Assembly (NCBI GenBank): GCA_949752795.1
Contig: OX457057.1
Span: 10,468,632-10,532,631, forward strand
Length of the DNA: 64,000 bases
Direction of reading: 5' to 3'
Source of the DNA: Hyperoodon ampullatus
Taxonomy: Eukaryota; Chordata; Mammalia; Artiodactyla; Ziphiidae
In this document: in pieces, positions 11,509 to 22,976 of the stretch
Layout: each line of letters begins with the position of its first letter
Numbering within the stretch: the first letter of the stretch is position 1
Translations under genes and position numbers: made by a program
The notes under the pieces: model-generated
Database searches by the model: none
Seen by the model: the letters and a program-made list of their open reading frames with translations, nothing else
Told to the model about the DNA's origin: nothing

Positions 11509-11786
11509 TATTAGTTTTCCGTGGCTGCTGTGACACATTACTACAGGCTTGGTGGCTTAAACAACACAAATTTATGCTCTCACTGTTCTGGAAGCCAGGA
11601 GTCTGAAATCAGTGTCACTGGGCTGAAATCCAGGTGTCACAGGGCTGCACTGTCTCCAGACTCTAGGGGAGAATCTGTTCCTTGTCTCTTCCAGGGTCCT
11701 GTGGCTGCTGACATTCCTTGCAGTTGTGGCCACATCACTCCAATATCTGCCCCCATGGGTACATTGCTCCTTCTTTTCTGTGTGTG

Positions 11787-11831
<45 letters not shown>

Positions 11832-12005
11832 ATAATGACACTTGTGGTGGCATTTAGGGCCCACCTGGGTAATCCAGAATATTCTCTTATCTCAAGATCC
11901 TTAACTTTATCTGATCTGCAGACAGCTTTTTTCCCAAATAACAGTTACAGATTCCAGAGATCTTTTGGGGGTCCATTTTCAGCCTTCCTCAGTAGATTTC
12001 CCTAA
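11509..12005 (-). mobile_element. MLT1-type MaLR LTR, reversed
   Basis: Opens 'tattagttttccgtggctgc', includes 'ttctggaagccaggagtctg', 'aggggagaatctgttcc', 'tgggtaatccagaatattct' and 'atctcaagatccttaacttt'. This is the reverse complement of an MLT1 LTR. A (CT)n microsatellite has grown inside at 11789-11828. Solo LTR, no internal retroviral genes. Confidence 0.85.
11789..11828. repeat. (CT)n microsatellite
   Basis: About 18 uninterrupted CT units followed by a degraded TTTCTCT end, inside the MLT1 LTR. Likely length-polymorphic. Confidence 0.95.
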
Positions 12006-12014
12006 CTTTGAGAG

Positions 12015-12385
12015 CTCAGCTTTGTATTTATTTATTTATTTTTAAAAAGATTTATTTATTTAATTTATTTTTGGCTGTGTTGGGTCTTATTTGCGGTGCA
12101 CGGCCTCTTCGTTGTGGTGTGCAGGCCTCTCTCTAGTTGCGGCCTGTGGGTTTTCTCTTCTTCAGTTGTGGCGTGCAGGCTCCAGGGCGCGTGGGCTCTG
12201 TAGTTTGTGGCACACGGGCTCTAGTTGAGGCATGCGAGCTCAGTAGCTGTGGCGCAGGGGCTCAGCCACCCCGCCACCCGTGGGATCTCAGTTTCCTGAC
12301 CAAGGATTGAACCCGCGTCCCCTGCATGGTAAGGTAGACTCTCCACCACTGAACCACCAGGGAAGTCCCTCAGCTTTGTATTTAT
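12015..12385 (-). mobile_element. CHR-type tRNA-Glu SINE, long form, with perfect 17-bp TSD
   Basis: The duplication ctcagctttgtatttat occurs at 12015-12031 and 12369-12385. The body is antisense: (TTTA)n and 'aaagatttatttattt' tail, 'ttttggctgtgttgggtctt', several related 'gttgtggcgtgcaggctc' units, and a tRNA head ending 'accaccagggaagtcc' at 12368. About 330 bp, the longer CHR subtype. The TSD is intact, so the insertion is recent on the mammalian scale. Confidence 0.95.
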
Positions 12386-15300
12386 AAGGATGCTCATTAT
12401 ATTTCCAAATGTTTTGTAACATTTTTTTTCTAGTCCACTGTATTCCCTGGAAAAGAAATACACCAAATAACCTCAAGGCTGGAGAGAGAAATGCACAACC
12501 ACTGTGGTGGGCAGTTGCTCAGAGGGCCAGAGGATGAAGATGTTAAGGTGTAGGTGCTGACTTGTGCTAAGGATGCACTTCTGAAACCCTGTGGGGCAAA
12601 AGGCTGGGCTTAGCTCATGCTAGCAGGATGCTGCTCTCTGGAATGGCTAGAATGGCCCGAGTTCCCCTGGCCCACCTCTCCCCAGTCTTCAGTTCGCTTT
12701 GGCCCAGTCCAGACTTTGCCTCTTGGCTTCCATATGTGTTCAACTGATCCCAGTTTCTGCTCCCACCTGAGTCTTAGCATACTCCATTCTGACAGCCAGT
12801 AACAGACCTTGAGTCTGTTCTTTGTTATCCCCTTTGCTTTAGCGACTGGACCAGACATGTGCCCTGGAGTGTCTTGGGAACTCACTCTGTGTCAGTTGGG
12901 TATCACCAAAACCAGAGCCAGGCAGGACCAGAACTGAGCATTATTTCAGAGTATGCCTCCTCTGCAGCTAAAGGTATCTCACCCACAGGGGAGAGCTGAA
13001 TGCATGCCTGAAAATTCTCTCCTGATGCAAATCTTCATTCCTAGGGACAGTCAGGCAAACTAACCAAAAGTGTATGTCATGCTACTTGTGACTCTTTGGA
13101 AAGTAAGACTTAACCAGCTTGTGTGAAGGCACTTGCAAAGCGAAACACCCTGTCCCCTTAGGTAATGAATGGAGTAGTTGTGGTGAGCTTTCTGGCTCCA
13201 TACACTCAGCGGGAAGAAATGGCCTGCGTGGGTGGCTTTTGTTCCCACCTCTCTTGAAGTTGTGTTCCTGTCCTAAGTTTGTGGCTAAACCTTGATGAAG
13301 AATGTTTTTACAGCTGGAGTTCCTCCAGAGAGGTCATCTCCATCATGAAATAGACCCCAGGGCACCCTCTCCAGGCTGGAGATGTACTGTATGTGTTTTC
13401 CACCCATATTAGGGGTTAATTGTCTAGGTCTCCCTGCATTGAAATTGAGTGATGCCTGAGGAAACCCCCCTGGGAGCTGTGCCAGGAGTTTGGCAGGGTG
13501 GGGTCTAGGGCCTAAGTTCAGTGTTAAACCAGCAGGCACTGGCAGAGAAGACTCCTGCCCAGGACTCCAGGCCAGGCATGGCAGGAGCAGTGGCAGGATT
13601 TGGGGCGGGGCTTCTAAAGGATGTGTGTATCAAGGAGCCTGTGTGTGTGTGTGTGTTGCGGTGGGGGGGTGGTCAGGAGTTCCTGGAATGACCTATGCTG
13701 ACATCACCTGTGTCCCTGCTGCCCTCAGGTCCAGGCCCTCCTCTCTGAGAGGAGATGCTAACGGTAACCAGTCCCCAGAACCAGTGATGGTATCTCCTCG
13801 TCCAGCAGCCCTTTCACCAAACAATCCAGACTTTTGCTGTCCTCACCCAGTTTTATAATGTTTTCCCAGAAACAAGGCTGAATTGGTCTGGAAGCCTTCA
13901 GGTTGGATTCTGAGGGAAGCTCAGTCTCCCAGTGAGAAGTTTCTGAATGGGGCTGGGAGTCACTTCTCCAATGGTAACATTTTTTGACTTAGATGGTCAT
14001 TCGAGTGCCCAAGCTGGGTGAGATTACAAGATTGTGTAGTTCATAGAGAAACAGAGATGGTGCTCATCCTCAGCTCGAGCTGATTCTCTAGAAGAATCTT
14101 TGGGATCTGATACCCATAAGCAAATTTATAATACAGATTTGTGGTAGTGGAAGCAGAAGGAATAGAGGACCAGGCCAAGAGCTTTTGCTCTCAGCTGACC
14201 TGCAGAAATTGAATAATTTAGATTAAAGAAAGCCCCAGGCACATTTTAGCATCTGGTCAATTTTTCTGCTTGAAACAGAACTTCTGAGCTTTGTTTTACA
14301 CGAAGACATAGTTTATTTTTAGGCCCTTCAGGGAGGCTGTCAGGTGCGTAGCTCAGAAAGCTGGCCTGCTAGTGAAATACAGCCCCCACCGTCATGTTGT
14401 CTTGTGGCCTAGAAAGACTCTCTTGCCTGCTCTAGCATGAAGGACCAGCCAGTTGCCTTTGAGGGTAGTGAGAAAGGTCATGAGAAAGTTGAAGGTTTTC
14501 AAAGGAGGCCATGCTTTCTTGCACAAAGCCCATTGCTGTAGGCCCAAGGGTAGCTCTTCGGCTAAGAAAGCTCCCGCTGAACTAGCTCATTCCCCTGGGT
14601 ACTAAGTGTTCATTAAAAATCCAGTTTGTCAGGTGGTACGACCCTGGTTGTCCCCAATTTAAACAAAAGTCCCTTTGTGGCCACTGACACTTGGGAATAG
14701 AACCTTGGAGCCATGTGGAGGCCAGAGGGCAGCTGGGGGAGCCTTTACTGTGTTTCCTGGTTTGCCACTGATAAAGGATCCCAGCATGACACAAGAAGAA
14801 CCTTTGCTCTTGTTTCTTGGTTGACTAAAGAATCGTGAGACCTGCACTTCACTTTCAAGAGTCATAAACTTCTCAAGTCGTGAAACAGGCCAAAGCCCAG
14901 GATGTTGAGCCATAGAATTTGTTGTGCTTGCAGAAATCTGTCATGGCAGGACCTCTGCTCGCCCCAAACAGCATAATGGCAGAGTCTCTAAGGACTTCTG
15001 TGAGCAGAACATAAAATGAACACTTGTTTTTCAAGACCAAAGAGAGAAAGGACAAGGCCACTGCTTGGGCTGCCTTCTTGAGCTTGTACTTCTGGTTCTT
15101 CTGATCTGTAGACAGATGAAATCTACCGATTCAGCAGGTGCTTTCTTCTCCTACGAAAACTCTCTATGGAAGAAAAGATGGGCACTTGGATCGAGTGTAG
15201 GCGTAAAGGTTTCTTATGCAAACACTAGGTGAGCGAGAATCCTAGCATCCTGCCTTGAGTTGTGAGTTTGGTTGACACACCATTTAATTGCACTGGTTCC

Positions 15301-16429
15301 TTGATGACAACAAAGTATGTATCTGCAAGGAAAATTACAGTCCAGGCAGGCAACATGCGAGTCATTTCAACTAATGACTCTTTGTTTGGGTGTCTCTTCC
15401 TCCTGGGATGCCTGACCATAAAAACATCTGTAAATCTGCAAAAGGCTGTGTGCTGCTTTCCTGGGCAGGAGGATAAGGAGGGGGGTATAGTTTTCCCTCT
15501 CTTTCCAGGTGAGTAGGGAGAGAGCCAAGTCTAGCCTTGGAGGATGGAAAGGTTGTGAATGAGGGAGAATCTTCCTAGGTCTGTTCTAGCTCAGTCAGGT
15601 TCTTTCCCCCTAAATGGTCTTCTTGCACCCTGCTTTATTGCCCACCTGTTACTCCGCCCACACTTTCTTCAGAGAATCACAAATCAATATTCGGTACTTG
15701 GGCTTATTCAGGATAAAATGTCTTTCTTGGCCTTGTATGATTAAAGCCTGGTTTAAAAATGTATTGGGACTAATTAAGCATTTATGAGGGGAGGAAAAGA
15801 GTTCTGTCAGCCTTATTGAAAGATTCAGTCTGAGCTAAACCCTGTGAGAAAAATGGGGGGTGGAAATTGCAGGGATGGGAATGTCAAAGGGAGAGCAGAG
15901 GCGTCTCTGGGTCTTGTTTTCGGGGCTGGCTTCATGAAAGTCATTTCAAATGTTGAGGTGTATGGAGTCCTCATTTAAACCCAGATGATGGTTTTCAGCC
16001 TCATCCCTGTGAGTTGGGAAAGGTGGACACTGGTCCAGCCACTTTAAATGGGCACAAATTCCCACCCAATGTCTGGGAGCTTTTCAATAATGAGAAAAGA
16101 TTATAATCCTTCCTGGCTGACTCATAAGTGTTGGAGTTCTCTTGCTTTCTGATATCAAAGGAGAACATCGCTTTTCCCAAAAGCTGTAATAATTCAACCA
16201 CTTTGAAAGTCTCATTTAAAAATCCATCCCACGACATCCAGTACCTTGTAGGCCCAGGCAGAAGCATTTTGAGTGGAAGGCTGTGTCCTCAAAAAGTTTA
16301 CAAGGCATGACACTGGTCTGCAAAAGGGGAAAAAGTGATGGATGAATACGGTTATCTGCCAGGAGTCGGGGTTGGTTTTGGACCCTTAGGAATCCTTTCT
16401 AGGTGATTCCACAGAGCATGGACATTAAA
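12386..16429. other. longest repeat-poor single-copy block
   Basis: About 4 kb where I recognise no interspersed repeat. It carries a (TG)n tract at 13641-13656 and otherwise balanced sequence. No coding exon is recognised. 'ccctcag' at 13722-13728 before a short GC-rich stretch ending 'acg|gtaacc' near 13763 could be read as splice-like, but there is no supporting frame or family. Confidence 0.5.
13641..13656. repeat. short (GT)n microsatellite
   Basis: Eight GT units followed by a G-rich tail (gcggtggggggg). Confidence 0.9.
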
Positions 16430-16615
16430 GGCAAGGGCTTGGTGTGAGATCTGAGTTCAAGCTGTGCTCTGCTATTTATTGATGGTGTGACTTCGGACAA
16501 GTTATTTCTCCCCCATTGTTATTATTTTAAATCTCTCCAAACCACAGCTTTTTGTGTAAAATGGTGATGGCATTTCCATAAGGTAGCAACAGCAAGGAAT
16601 ATATAAAAGTGATGG
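16430..16615 (+). repeat. MIR SINE
   Basis: 'gatctgagttcaagctgtgc', 'ttgatggtgtgacttcggac', 'aagttatttctc' and 'gtgtaaaatggtgatggc' follow the MIR order, with about 40 bp of extra sequence between the last two. Confidence 0.65.
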
Positions 16616-17432
16616 AAAGTGTTAGAGGACCATGAACTTGGAGTAGCGCAGAGACCACTGTCGCCAACCAAAGGCAGCCTTGGAGTGGAGGTCTTGGAGC
16701 GCCTGGCTTCTCTCTGCGTGGCCCCTGCCGCCCAGTGCACAGATGGAGTCTGAATTTTGGTGAGCACCTAGTGCTTCAGTTCTCAAGTCGGAGGAGAATT
16801 CCACTCTTCCTCCCAGGCCTAAGAAGCCCATTGCAGTTCCTCATTGAAATTCTCATTTATTGGGGCCGCTTTGGTGGCTGCAGAGTTGGTGATTTGCCCA
16901 ATTTGTATGGGAGCACACGCTTTAAAAAGGCTACTTTAAACTGTGACTTGACAGGATAAACATGTCATTTAATATCTTCCCAACACTTCAACTTCTAAGA
17001 CCAGGGTCAGCACCAGGGCTGAGCTCATTCTCCTCTCAGATCTGGAGGGCGGGGCTGAGACCGAGAAAGAGACTGGTATTAACAGCCACAGGATCGTCTC
17101 TTGTCTAAAGGGGGAAATGAAGACATGCATTGAAAAAAAAAATCAGATGATCAAATTGTTGAAGGGCTGACAAGAGTTTCAACATCTGTGACAATGAAAT
17201 CCTGTCCAAGACAAATTCTATCATTTCATCCAAGATTTACCTACTGGCTGTGACTCACAGAGAGAAACCAAAGGAGAACCTGGCTGGGTCCAGGCGTTGT
17301 GTTCTTAGAGAGGTCTGGAAAGCATTGGCTTAAAATGGAATTGGAGCTCTCCCTTACCATCCCGCTCATGGGGGGCCTGAGGTGAGGGTACTGGAAACTT
17401 CCATAATTGGAACTGTCAGAGGCACTCACTAA
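16616..17432. other. single-copy DNA
   Basis: No recognised repeat or exon. An A9 run lies at 17133-17141. Confidence 0.45.
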
Positions 17433-18137
17433 GCACCTAAGTTTTTAAAAATAGAGTTGACATATGATCCAGCAATCCCAATCCTGGGCATATATCAGGA
17501 CAAAACTCTAATTCAAAATGATACATGCACCCATATGTTCATGACAGCACTATTCACAATAGCCAAGACATGGAAACAGCCTAAAACTGTCATCTGTCCA
17601 TGAATGGATAAAGAAGATGTGCACATACACACACACACACACACACACAATGGAATACTACCCAACCATAAAAAAGAATGAAATATTGACATTGGCAGCA
17701 GCAAATGGATGCAACTAGAGATTATCATACTAAGTGAAGTTAAGTCAGAAAGGGAAAGACAAATACCATATGATATCACTTATATGTGGAATCTAAAATA
17801 TGACACAAATGAACTTATCTATGAAACAGAAACAGACTCACAGACATAGAGGACAGACTTGTGCTTGCCAAGGGAGAGGAGGGGGAGGGATGGATGGATT
17901 GGGAGTTTGGGATTAGCAGATGCAAACTGTTATATATAGAATGGATGAACAACAAGCTCCTACTGTATAGCACAGGGAACTATATTTGTATCCTGTGATA
18001 AATCATAATGGAAAAGAATATAAAAAAGAATGTATATGTGGGTATAACTGAATCACTTTGCTGTACAGTGGAAATAATACAACACTGTAAATCAACTGTA
18101 CTTCAATAATTTTTTTTTTTTAGAAACATCTAAGTTT
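17433..18137 (+). mobile_element. L1 3' fragment (ORF2 C-terminus plus 3' UTR), sense
   Basis: Begins within the ORF2 3' end ('ccagcaatcccaatcctggg', 'caatagccaagacatgga', 'ggaatactacccaaccataa'), runs through the artiodactyl L1 3' UTR ('ctactgtatagcacagggaa', 'ttgctgtacagtggaaat') and ends in a T-rich/A-poor tail near 18120. Imperfect flanking duplication: gcacctaagtttt (17433-17445) and acatctaagtttt (18125-18137). An (AC)n tract lies at 17627-17649. Dead, 5'-truncated. Confidence 0.88.
17627..17649. repeat. (AC)n microsatellite inside L1
   Basis: About eleven AC units within the L1 ORF2 3' region. Confidence 0.93.
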
Positions 18138-18689
18138 TCCCCCAAGACAAGGTGTTTCAGGGCATCCAGAAGAGGCAGAATGTCTAGTCCTCGCCATCTC
18201 AGGTACACAAACATTGGAGACTAGTGAGAAGATTTGGACAAGTGAGAGGGAGAAGCTATCAGTCATGGAAACTCAGGGAGTGTTTTGTGGCCACTGTCTG
18301 GTCAGGCAGAGGAGACTTGTGGGAGGTGGTGGGTCTTGATGTGAATCTTTCTGGATACCTTGTGGTGTGGACTTGGTCTCTGTAGGTAGGAATCCCAAGC
18401 CCCCCACAGCCTACGGTGGAGCTCAAGGCAGGCAGCAATGAGGTGCTCCTCAGAGCTGCCCTGTGGATGTAGAAGGGTTTGGTTAGATCATAGGAGAGCT
18501 CTGGGCCATGCGAGGTCAGGAATTGATTGTGTGGCTACACTGATCCCCTCAAGAGCTTCTCCTTCTCGGGCTGGTTTTCTTCTCATCTCCAGGGAAATAA
18601 TAGCCACTGCTATTCATGGCTCTGCCCATGCCCTTAGATCTCCTCTTGGCTAGGACTTCTTGGAGGTGATGCTCCTTTTTGGAGGGGTT
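18138..18689. other. single-copy DNA
   Basis: No recognised gene or repeat. Confidence 0.45.
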
Positions 18690-18852
18690 TTCTGACTTCA
18701 GTCTTTCGTGGTCCCTGGGAAGGTTGTTTAAAACACAGATGAATAGCCCCACCCCAGATATTCTGATTATGGGGTCTCGTTGCTGGTCTGTTTAATCTAT
18801 TCAACAAGAACTCGAGGAGCTCCTGCTTCAGGTGGTTTGAGGACCACTATCC
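18690..18852 (+). mobile_element. MER5-type hAT fragment
   Basis: 'gccccaccccagatattctg' near the centre and 'caggtggtttgaggaccact' at the right end match the MER5/hAT-Charlie layout. The left terminus is degraded. It is directly followed by a second copy. Confidence 0.6.
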
Positions 18853-18857
18853 TAGTG

Positions 18858-19030
18858 CAGTGGGATTCAAAGTCACCCTGGACCAGCATCACTGGGGATC
18901 TTGTTAGAAATGCAAATTCTTTGGCCCTACCTCAGATCGACTAAATCAGAAGCTGAGGTAGGGCCAATAATCCAGTTTCAACAGCCCTCCTGGAGATTCT
19001 GAAGCAGGCTAAGGATTGAGAAAGAACCAA
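18858..19030 (+). mobile_element. MER5A-type hAT element
   Basis: Starts 'cagtgggattcaaagt', contains 'cttgttagaaatgcaaattc' and 'aatcagaagctgaggtag', and ends in 'aggattgagaaagaacc', the degraded inverted terminus. Nonautonomous DNA transposon, adjacent to a related copy at 18690-18852. Confidence 0.8.
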
Positions 19031-19272
19031 AACACTAGGGTTTGCAACGACCAAGGGTGTGCTGAATGAATTTCAAGCCCTGCTTGTTTGCCACTTGCTC
19101 CTGGGAATAGGGCACCAAATACCAGTGTGAGCAGGCAGGCATAATTTTGATTAGGCACTAATCTGGTGGTATTAAAAATTTACAAGGAAACTAAAAACAA
19201 CAAGGAAACGATTCATGCCTAGAAGTATTACCATTGTCCTCTTATAATCATGGGTATGTCACAGTGCACTGT
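19031..19272. other. single-copy DNA
   Basis: No recognised repeat. Confidence 0.35.
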
Positions 19273-19452
19273 GAATGCTGGCTTCGTGAGCCTGGATAAG
19301 GCACCTGACCCTCCCGAATATCAGTTTCCTCAGCTGTAACATGTGCATAACATCATTTTAGCACCTACCTCAACAGTGTTAAAACTTGTATGAATTCCAT
19401 AGCACAGAGCCTGGTTCAGAGCAAGCCAATACAGCTACTAATATTTGCTAGA
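19273..19452 (+). repeat. MIR SINE
   Basis: 'gagcctggataaggcacctg', 'cagtttcctcagctgtaaca', 'cctacctcaacagtgttaaa' and 'cacagagcctggttcaga' follow the MIR middle and 3' order. Diverged. Confidence 0.65.
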
Positions 19453-19454
19453 AA

Positions 19455-19735
19455 TCTATGGTGGACAGAATTCTAAGACGACTCCAAGATCCCTACCCCT
19501 TGACGGTTGGCATCTCTGAGTATGATGTCATTCCTTTGATTAGGTTCTGTTACCTGGCAAAGGTGATGGGATGTCCTTCCCGTGATCACACTGTATTATG
19601 TGACTGTGTCTTAACTGACAAGGGAGAGATTCTCCTGCTGACCTGGAGAAAGCAAACAGCCACGTTATGAGAGGGTCATTTGGCAAGGACCTGAGGGCAG
19701 ACCTGGGAGCTGACAGTGATCCCTGAATGGCAGGT
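19455..19735 (+). mobile_element. MLT1-like MaLR LTR fragment, sense
   Basis: 'ggtggacagaattctaagac', 'ggcaaaggtgatgggatgtc', 'gtgactgtgtcttaactgac' and 'ggcaaggacctgagggcag' match the MaLR/ERVL LTR class. The 3' part is missing, replaced by L2 sequence from about 19745. Confidence 0.65.
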
Positions 19736-19744
19736 AGCAAGGAA

Positions 19745-20435
19745 AGGGGCTCCTGCTGTGTTTGAGGGACAGCAAGGGGCAGGGTAGTGGGAGGTGAGGA
19801 CAAAGAGACGGTTTATCCACTGTAAGGACTCCGGCTTCTGAGCAGAGGAATGACATGTTCTGACTTTCAGTTTTTAAAGAGTCACTCTGGCTTCTGTGCA
19901 GTGAATAGACTGTAGGGGTGGGAGGACTAATTACCGGTTGTGAGCAATCCAGGTGAAGAATGATGCTGTGTGTGTGCCTGCATGTGCACACAGACAGACA
20001 CATGCACACACATGTGTAATATGTAATGTAATGTATATTACAGTGCAACTCCCACGTTTAGCCAGGGTGGTAGCAGTGGAAGTGGGGAGGAATGGCTGGA
20101 TTCTGTATGTATTTGGAAGGTAGGGTTAACAGGATTTTCTAATAGATTAGATGTAGGTGGTGAGAGAGAGGAATCAGATATCACTCTAAGGTTTTTGGTG
20201 AACAGTTGAGGGTGGAGTTGCCATCAATGGAGATGTTGAAAGCTGTGTGTGGAGCAGATCTGGGGCCGAAGGTCAGGGGTCAGTTTTGAATATGTTGGGG
20301 CTGTGATGTCTAGAAGACTTTCAGGTGGAGGTGGTGGGAGTGTAGATGGAACACAAGCCAAGGTTGGGAGCCAGGACTGGGCCGGAGATGCAAATTTGGG
20401 AGTTATAAGCATATAAATGGTTTTTAGAGCCTTGT
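19745..20435 (-). repeat. L2 LINE, long reversed fragment
   Basis: Shows the typical antisense L2 run: 'agaggaatgacatgttctga', 'aagagtcactctggcttct', 'gtagcagtggaagtggggag', 'gatgtaggtggtgagagaga', 'gttttgaatatgttggggct', 'gcaaatttgggagttataag'. A TGTGCACA-rich low-complexity patch lies at 19970-20042. ORF2 is not open. Confidence 0.78.
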
Positions 20436-20625
20436 TTAAAACTTTCATAAAGAAATTTACTTAATTTGATGGACTCCTTCATTCTGATATTTTTCTCATG
20501 AGCTTTTTGGTGTTCTTTCCTGTTTTGGAATAAAATTGAGATTAGTTGGTGGACTTTTCTAATGTTCTTACTTAGCAAAGGATATAATTAGCAACCTTTG
20601 TTCATACAGGGGGCAATGGAACTTT
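20436..20625. other. short single-copy stretch
   Basis: AT-rich with no recognised repeat. Confidence 0.35.
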
Positions 20626-21985
20626 AAAAACTGAAGTAGGACATACACAAAAACGTGCACAACTCTGAAGTGTAGTGCAGCTCAGTGAATTAGCACAAAG
20701 TGGGCACAGCTGTGCAACCACTGCTCCACTCACAGAGGATGGCATTATCTAAACCTGAGACTCCTCATACCTTTTAATCACCTCCCCACCTTCTCCCAAG
20801 GTGACCTCTCTCCTGACTTGTACATTGTAGTATAGTTTTGCCTGTTTTTGAACTTCCTATCAATGGAATCGTAGAGTATGTTTCCTTTCTGTCTGGTTTC
20901 TTTTTCTGAACCTACCATAGGATTTATCCATGTTGTTCTGTGTAGCAACAGTTGGTTCTTTTTCATTGCTATGTAGTATTCTGCTGTGTGACTATATCAC
21001 ACACTTTTAACATGTCCATCATTCTGTTGATTGTCCTTTGGGTTATATCCAGTCGTTGACCATTTTCAATGATGCCTCTATGCTTTCTCATTCAAGTCTT
21101 TGGTGTATAGTGTGCACACTTCTTCAGAAGTAGAAGAACTGGGTGTGCTTATGTTCATCTTTAGATGCTGACAATCTTCCAGGGTGGTTGTAACAGTTTG
21201 CTCTCTCATCAAAAGTACATGAGAGTTCCAGTTGCTCTGCATCATTTTGTCAGCCCTTGATATTGTCTGTCTTTTTCATTTTAGCCATTCTGGTGGTATC
21301 GAGTAGTAGATCATTGCTGTTTGCATTTGCATTTCCCTGATGACTAATGATGGTGAACACTTTTTTTCTATCAGCCATTTGGATATCTTCTTTCATTATG
21401 TTTGCTCGAGGCTTTTGTCCATTTCTATATTGCGTTATCTGTCTTTTTCTTATCGAATTGTAGGAGTTTATGAATAATATGGATACCAGTCTTTGGGTCA
21501 TAGATATGTTCTCCTACCCCATGGCTTGCCTTTTCACACTCTTAATGGTGTCTTTTGATGAGCATAAATTTCTAATTTTAATGTAATACACAATATTAAT
21601 CTTTTCCTTGGTGGATAATGTTTTTTGTGTTCTGTTTAAGAAATCTTTGCCTACCATGAGGTTTTACCTTTTCTATTTGGATCTAAAACCTACCTGAAAT
21701 TGATTTTTGTATATATTGAGTTAGGGGTCAAGACTCTTCTTTTCCAGTATGAGTATCCTGTTGATCCAGTACAATTTATTGAAAAGATCATCCTTTCCCC
21801 CATGCTCTGCAATGCTCTCTTTGCCATGAATCAAGTATTCATATATGTGTGATCTGCTTTGGGCTCTCTATTCTGTTTTATTAATCCGTTTGTCTATTCT
21901 TGCTGTCACACCATTCCATCTTAGTTACTGTGGCATATGAGTCTTACTATCTAAGAGTGTGAATCCTCCAGCTTTGCTTGGAATC

Positions 21986-22198
21986 TAACTAGTGAGCTTG
22001 ATGGGCAAGCCAGGTGGACAGGTCAAGAGGTACAGCTCAGGAATGCGAATAACGCATCTGAAATGGTGAAAGCTAACTCTCCTGCATGCTCACTGCATGC
22101 AGACTCGTGCCGAGCCCTCTACACGCACCATGTTAGTTATTCTTTGAGGTCTCTGTCATCCGAGGATGGCTGCCATTGGAAGAGATCCCTCAAAGTTC
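21986..22198. repeat. two-copy local repeat, copy 1 (family not recognised)
   Basis: Starts 'tctaactagtg', contains 'agccaggtggaca', 'cgcatctg-aatgg', 'cactgcat', 'cacgcacca' and ends 'cctcaaagt'. The same ordered words occur at 24549-24742 in the same orientation. The second half looks somewhat MIR-like (capture of a 'catct-agttact' section); the first half fits no family I know. It lies inside an old L1. Confidence 0.7.
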
Positions 22199-22359
22199 AG
22201 TTGCCTTGGTTGTTCTTGGCCCTGTGCATTCCATAATACATTTTATAATCCGCTCATCAATGTTCACAATGAAATCCTGATGTTGTTTGATTGGCATTTT
22301 ATTGATTTATGATCAATTTGAGGAGAATAGATATGTTTTCAGTATTGAATCTTTTAATG

Positions 22360-22586
22360 CAGTGGTTTGGTGAACTTTTTCTGTAAAGATTCTTATAGTA
22401 AATACTTTAGGCTTTGTGGGACAGACAGTGTGTTGAAACTACTCAATTCTGCCATTGTAGAATAAGAGCAGAAATAGATCTATAATATACAAATGAATGA
22501 GTGTAGCTGTGTTCCAATAAAACTTTATTTATAAAAAGAGTCAGTGGGCCAGATTTAGCCATAGGCTGCAGCTTGCTGACTCCTGT
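22360..22586 (+). mobile_element. hAT-type MER element nested in old L1
   Basis: 'cagtggtttggtgaac' at the left, 'tagtaaatactttaggcttt', 'ttccaataaaactttattta' inside, and 'gcttgctgactcctg' at the right. Same family as 2762-2988, opposite orientation. L1 sequence lies on both sides, so it inserted after the L1. Confidence 0.78.
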
Positions 22587-22640
22587 TCTAATCCATGAAC
22601 ATCTCCAAGTTCTTTCATACCTTCTTGCTCTGTGAAATCC

Positions 22641-22930
22641 AGAAGTCTGGGAACCATATCCTATTATCTTCAACCACACCTTATAATCCCCTCCTCATGG
22701 TTCTGTCCTGCCTTGCACAATAATTGTTTGTCTTTTTATTGGAGTCTCTGATTAGTTCATGAGCCATTTGAGACCAGGGACTAGGTTTTTTCCATTTCTT
22801 TTTATCCCTGTGGTGCTCTATGCAAGGTCTGGCACTCAGGTCCTTTGGGCATACAGAAAGAACATGTATATATTAGGTTTGGAGCCACCGGAGAGCCAGC
22901 CTGCATTTATTGATCTCCTGGGTCCTAACA
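22641..22930 (+). repeat. L2 LINE 3' fragment
   Basis: 'gttcatgagccatttgagac' + 'cagggactaggttttttcc' and 'ctatgcaaggtctggcactc' match the sense L2 3' UTR. The sequence at 23523 ('gaatgaatgactgg') looks like the L2 terminal repeat, so the L2 probably continued before the L1 insertion described next. Confidence 0.6.
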
Positions 22931-22936
22931 CGGCAC

Positions 22937-22944
22937 TCCATGAG

Positions 22945-22976
<32 letters not shown>

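Larger units (their letters stand above)
20630..22640 (-). mobile_element. old L1 (L1M-type) 3' half, reversed, split by two insertions
   Basis: Begins with 3' UTR sequence ('cagctcagtgaattagcaca') and continues through the ORF2 3' half ('tttttcattgctatgtagta', 'ttgcatttccctgatgacta', 'ttctattctgttttattaat'). It resumes at about 22200 with 'gatttatgatcaatttgagg' and again at 22588 with 'taatccatgaacatct'. A roughly 210-bp unknown repeat (21986-22198) and a hAT element (22360-22586) interrupt it. No frame is open. Confidence 0.8.

Noticed and set aside
13722..13768. Possible mini-exon with 'ccctcag' acceptor and 'gtaacc' donor
   Set aside because: Weak donor, very short, and no frame or homology to support it.
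19965..20045. TGTGCACA-rich region as a regulatory element or Z-DNA gene switch
   Set aside because: Low-complexity purine-pyrimidine alternation in an old L2; nothing else supports a regulatory role.
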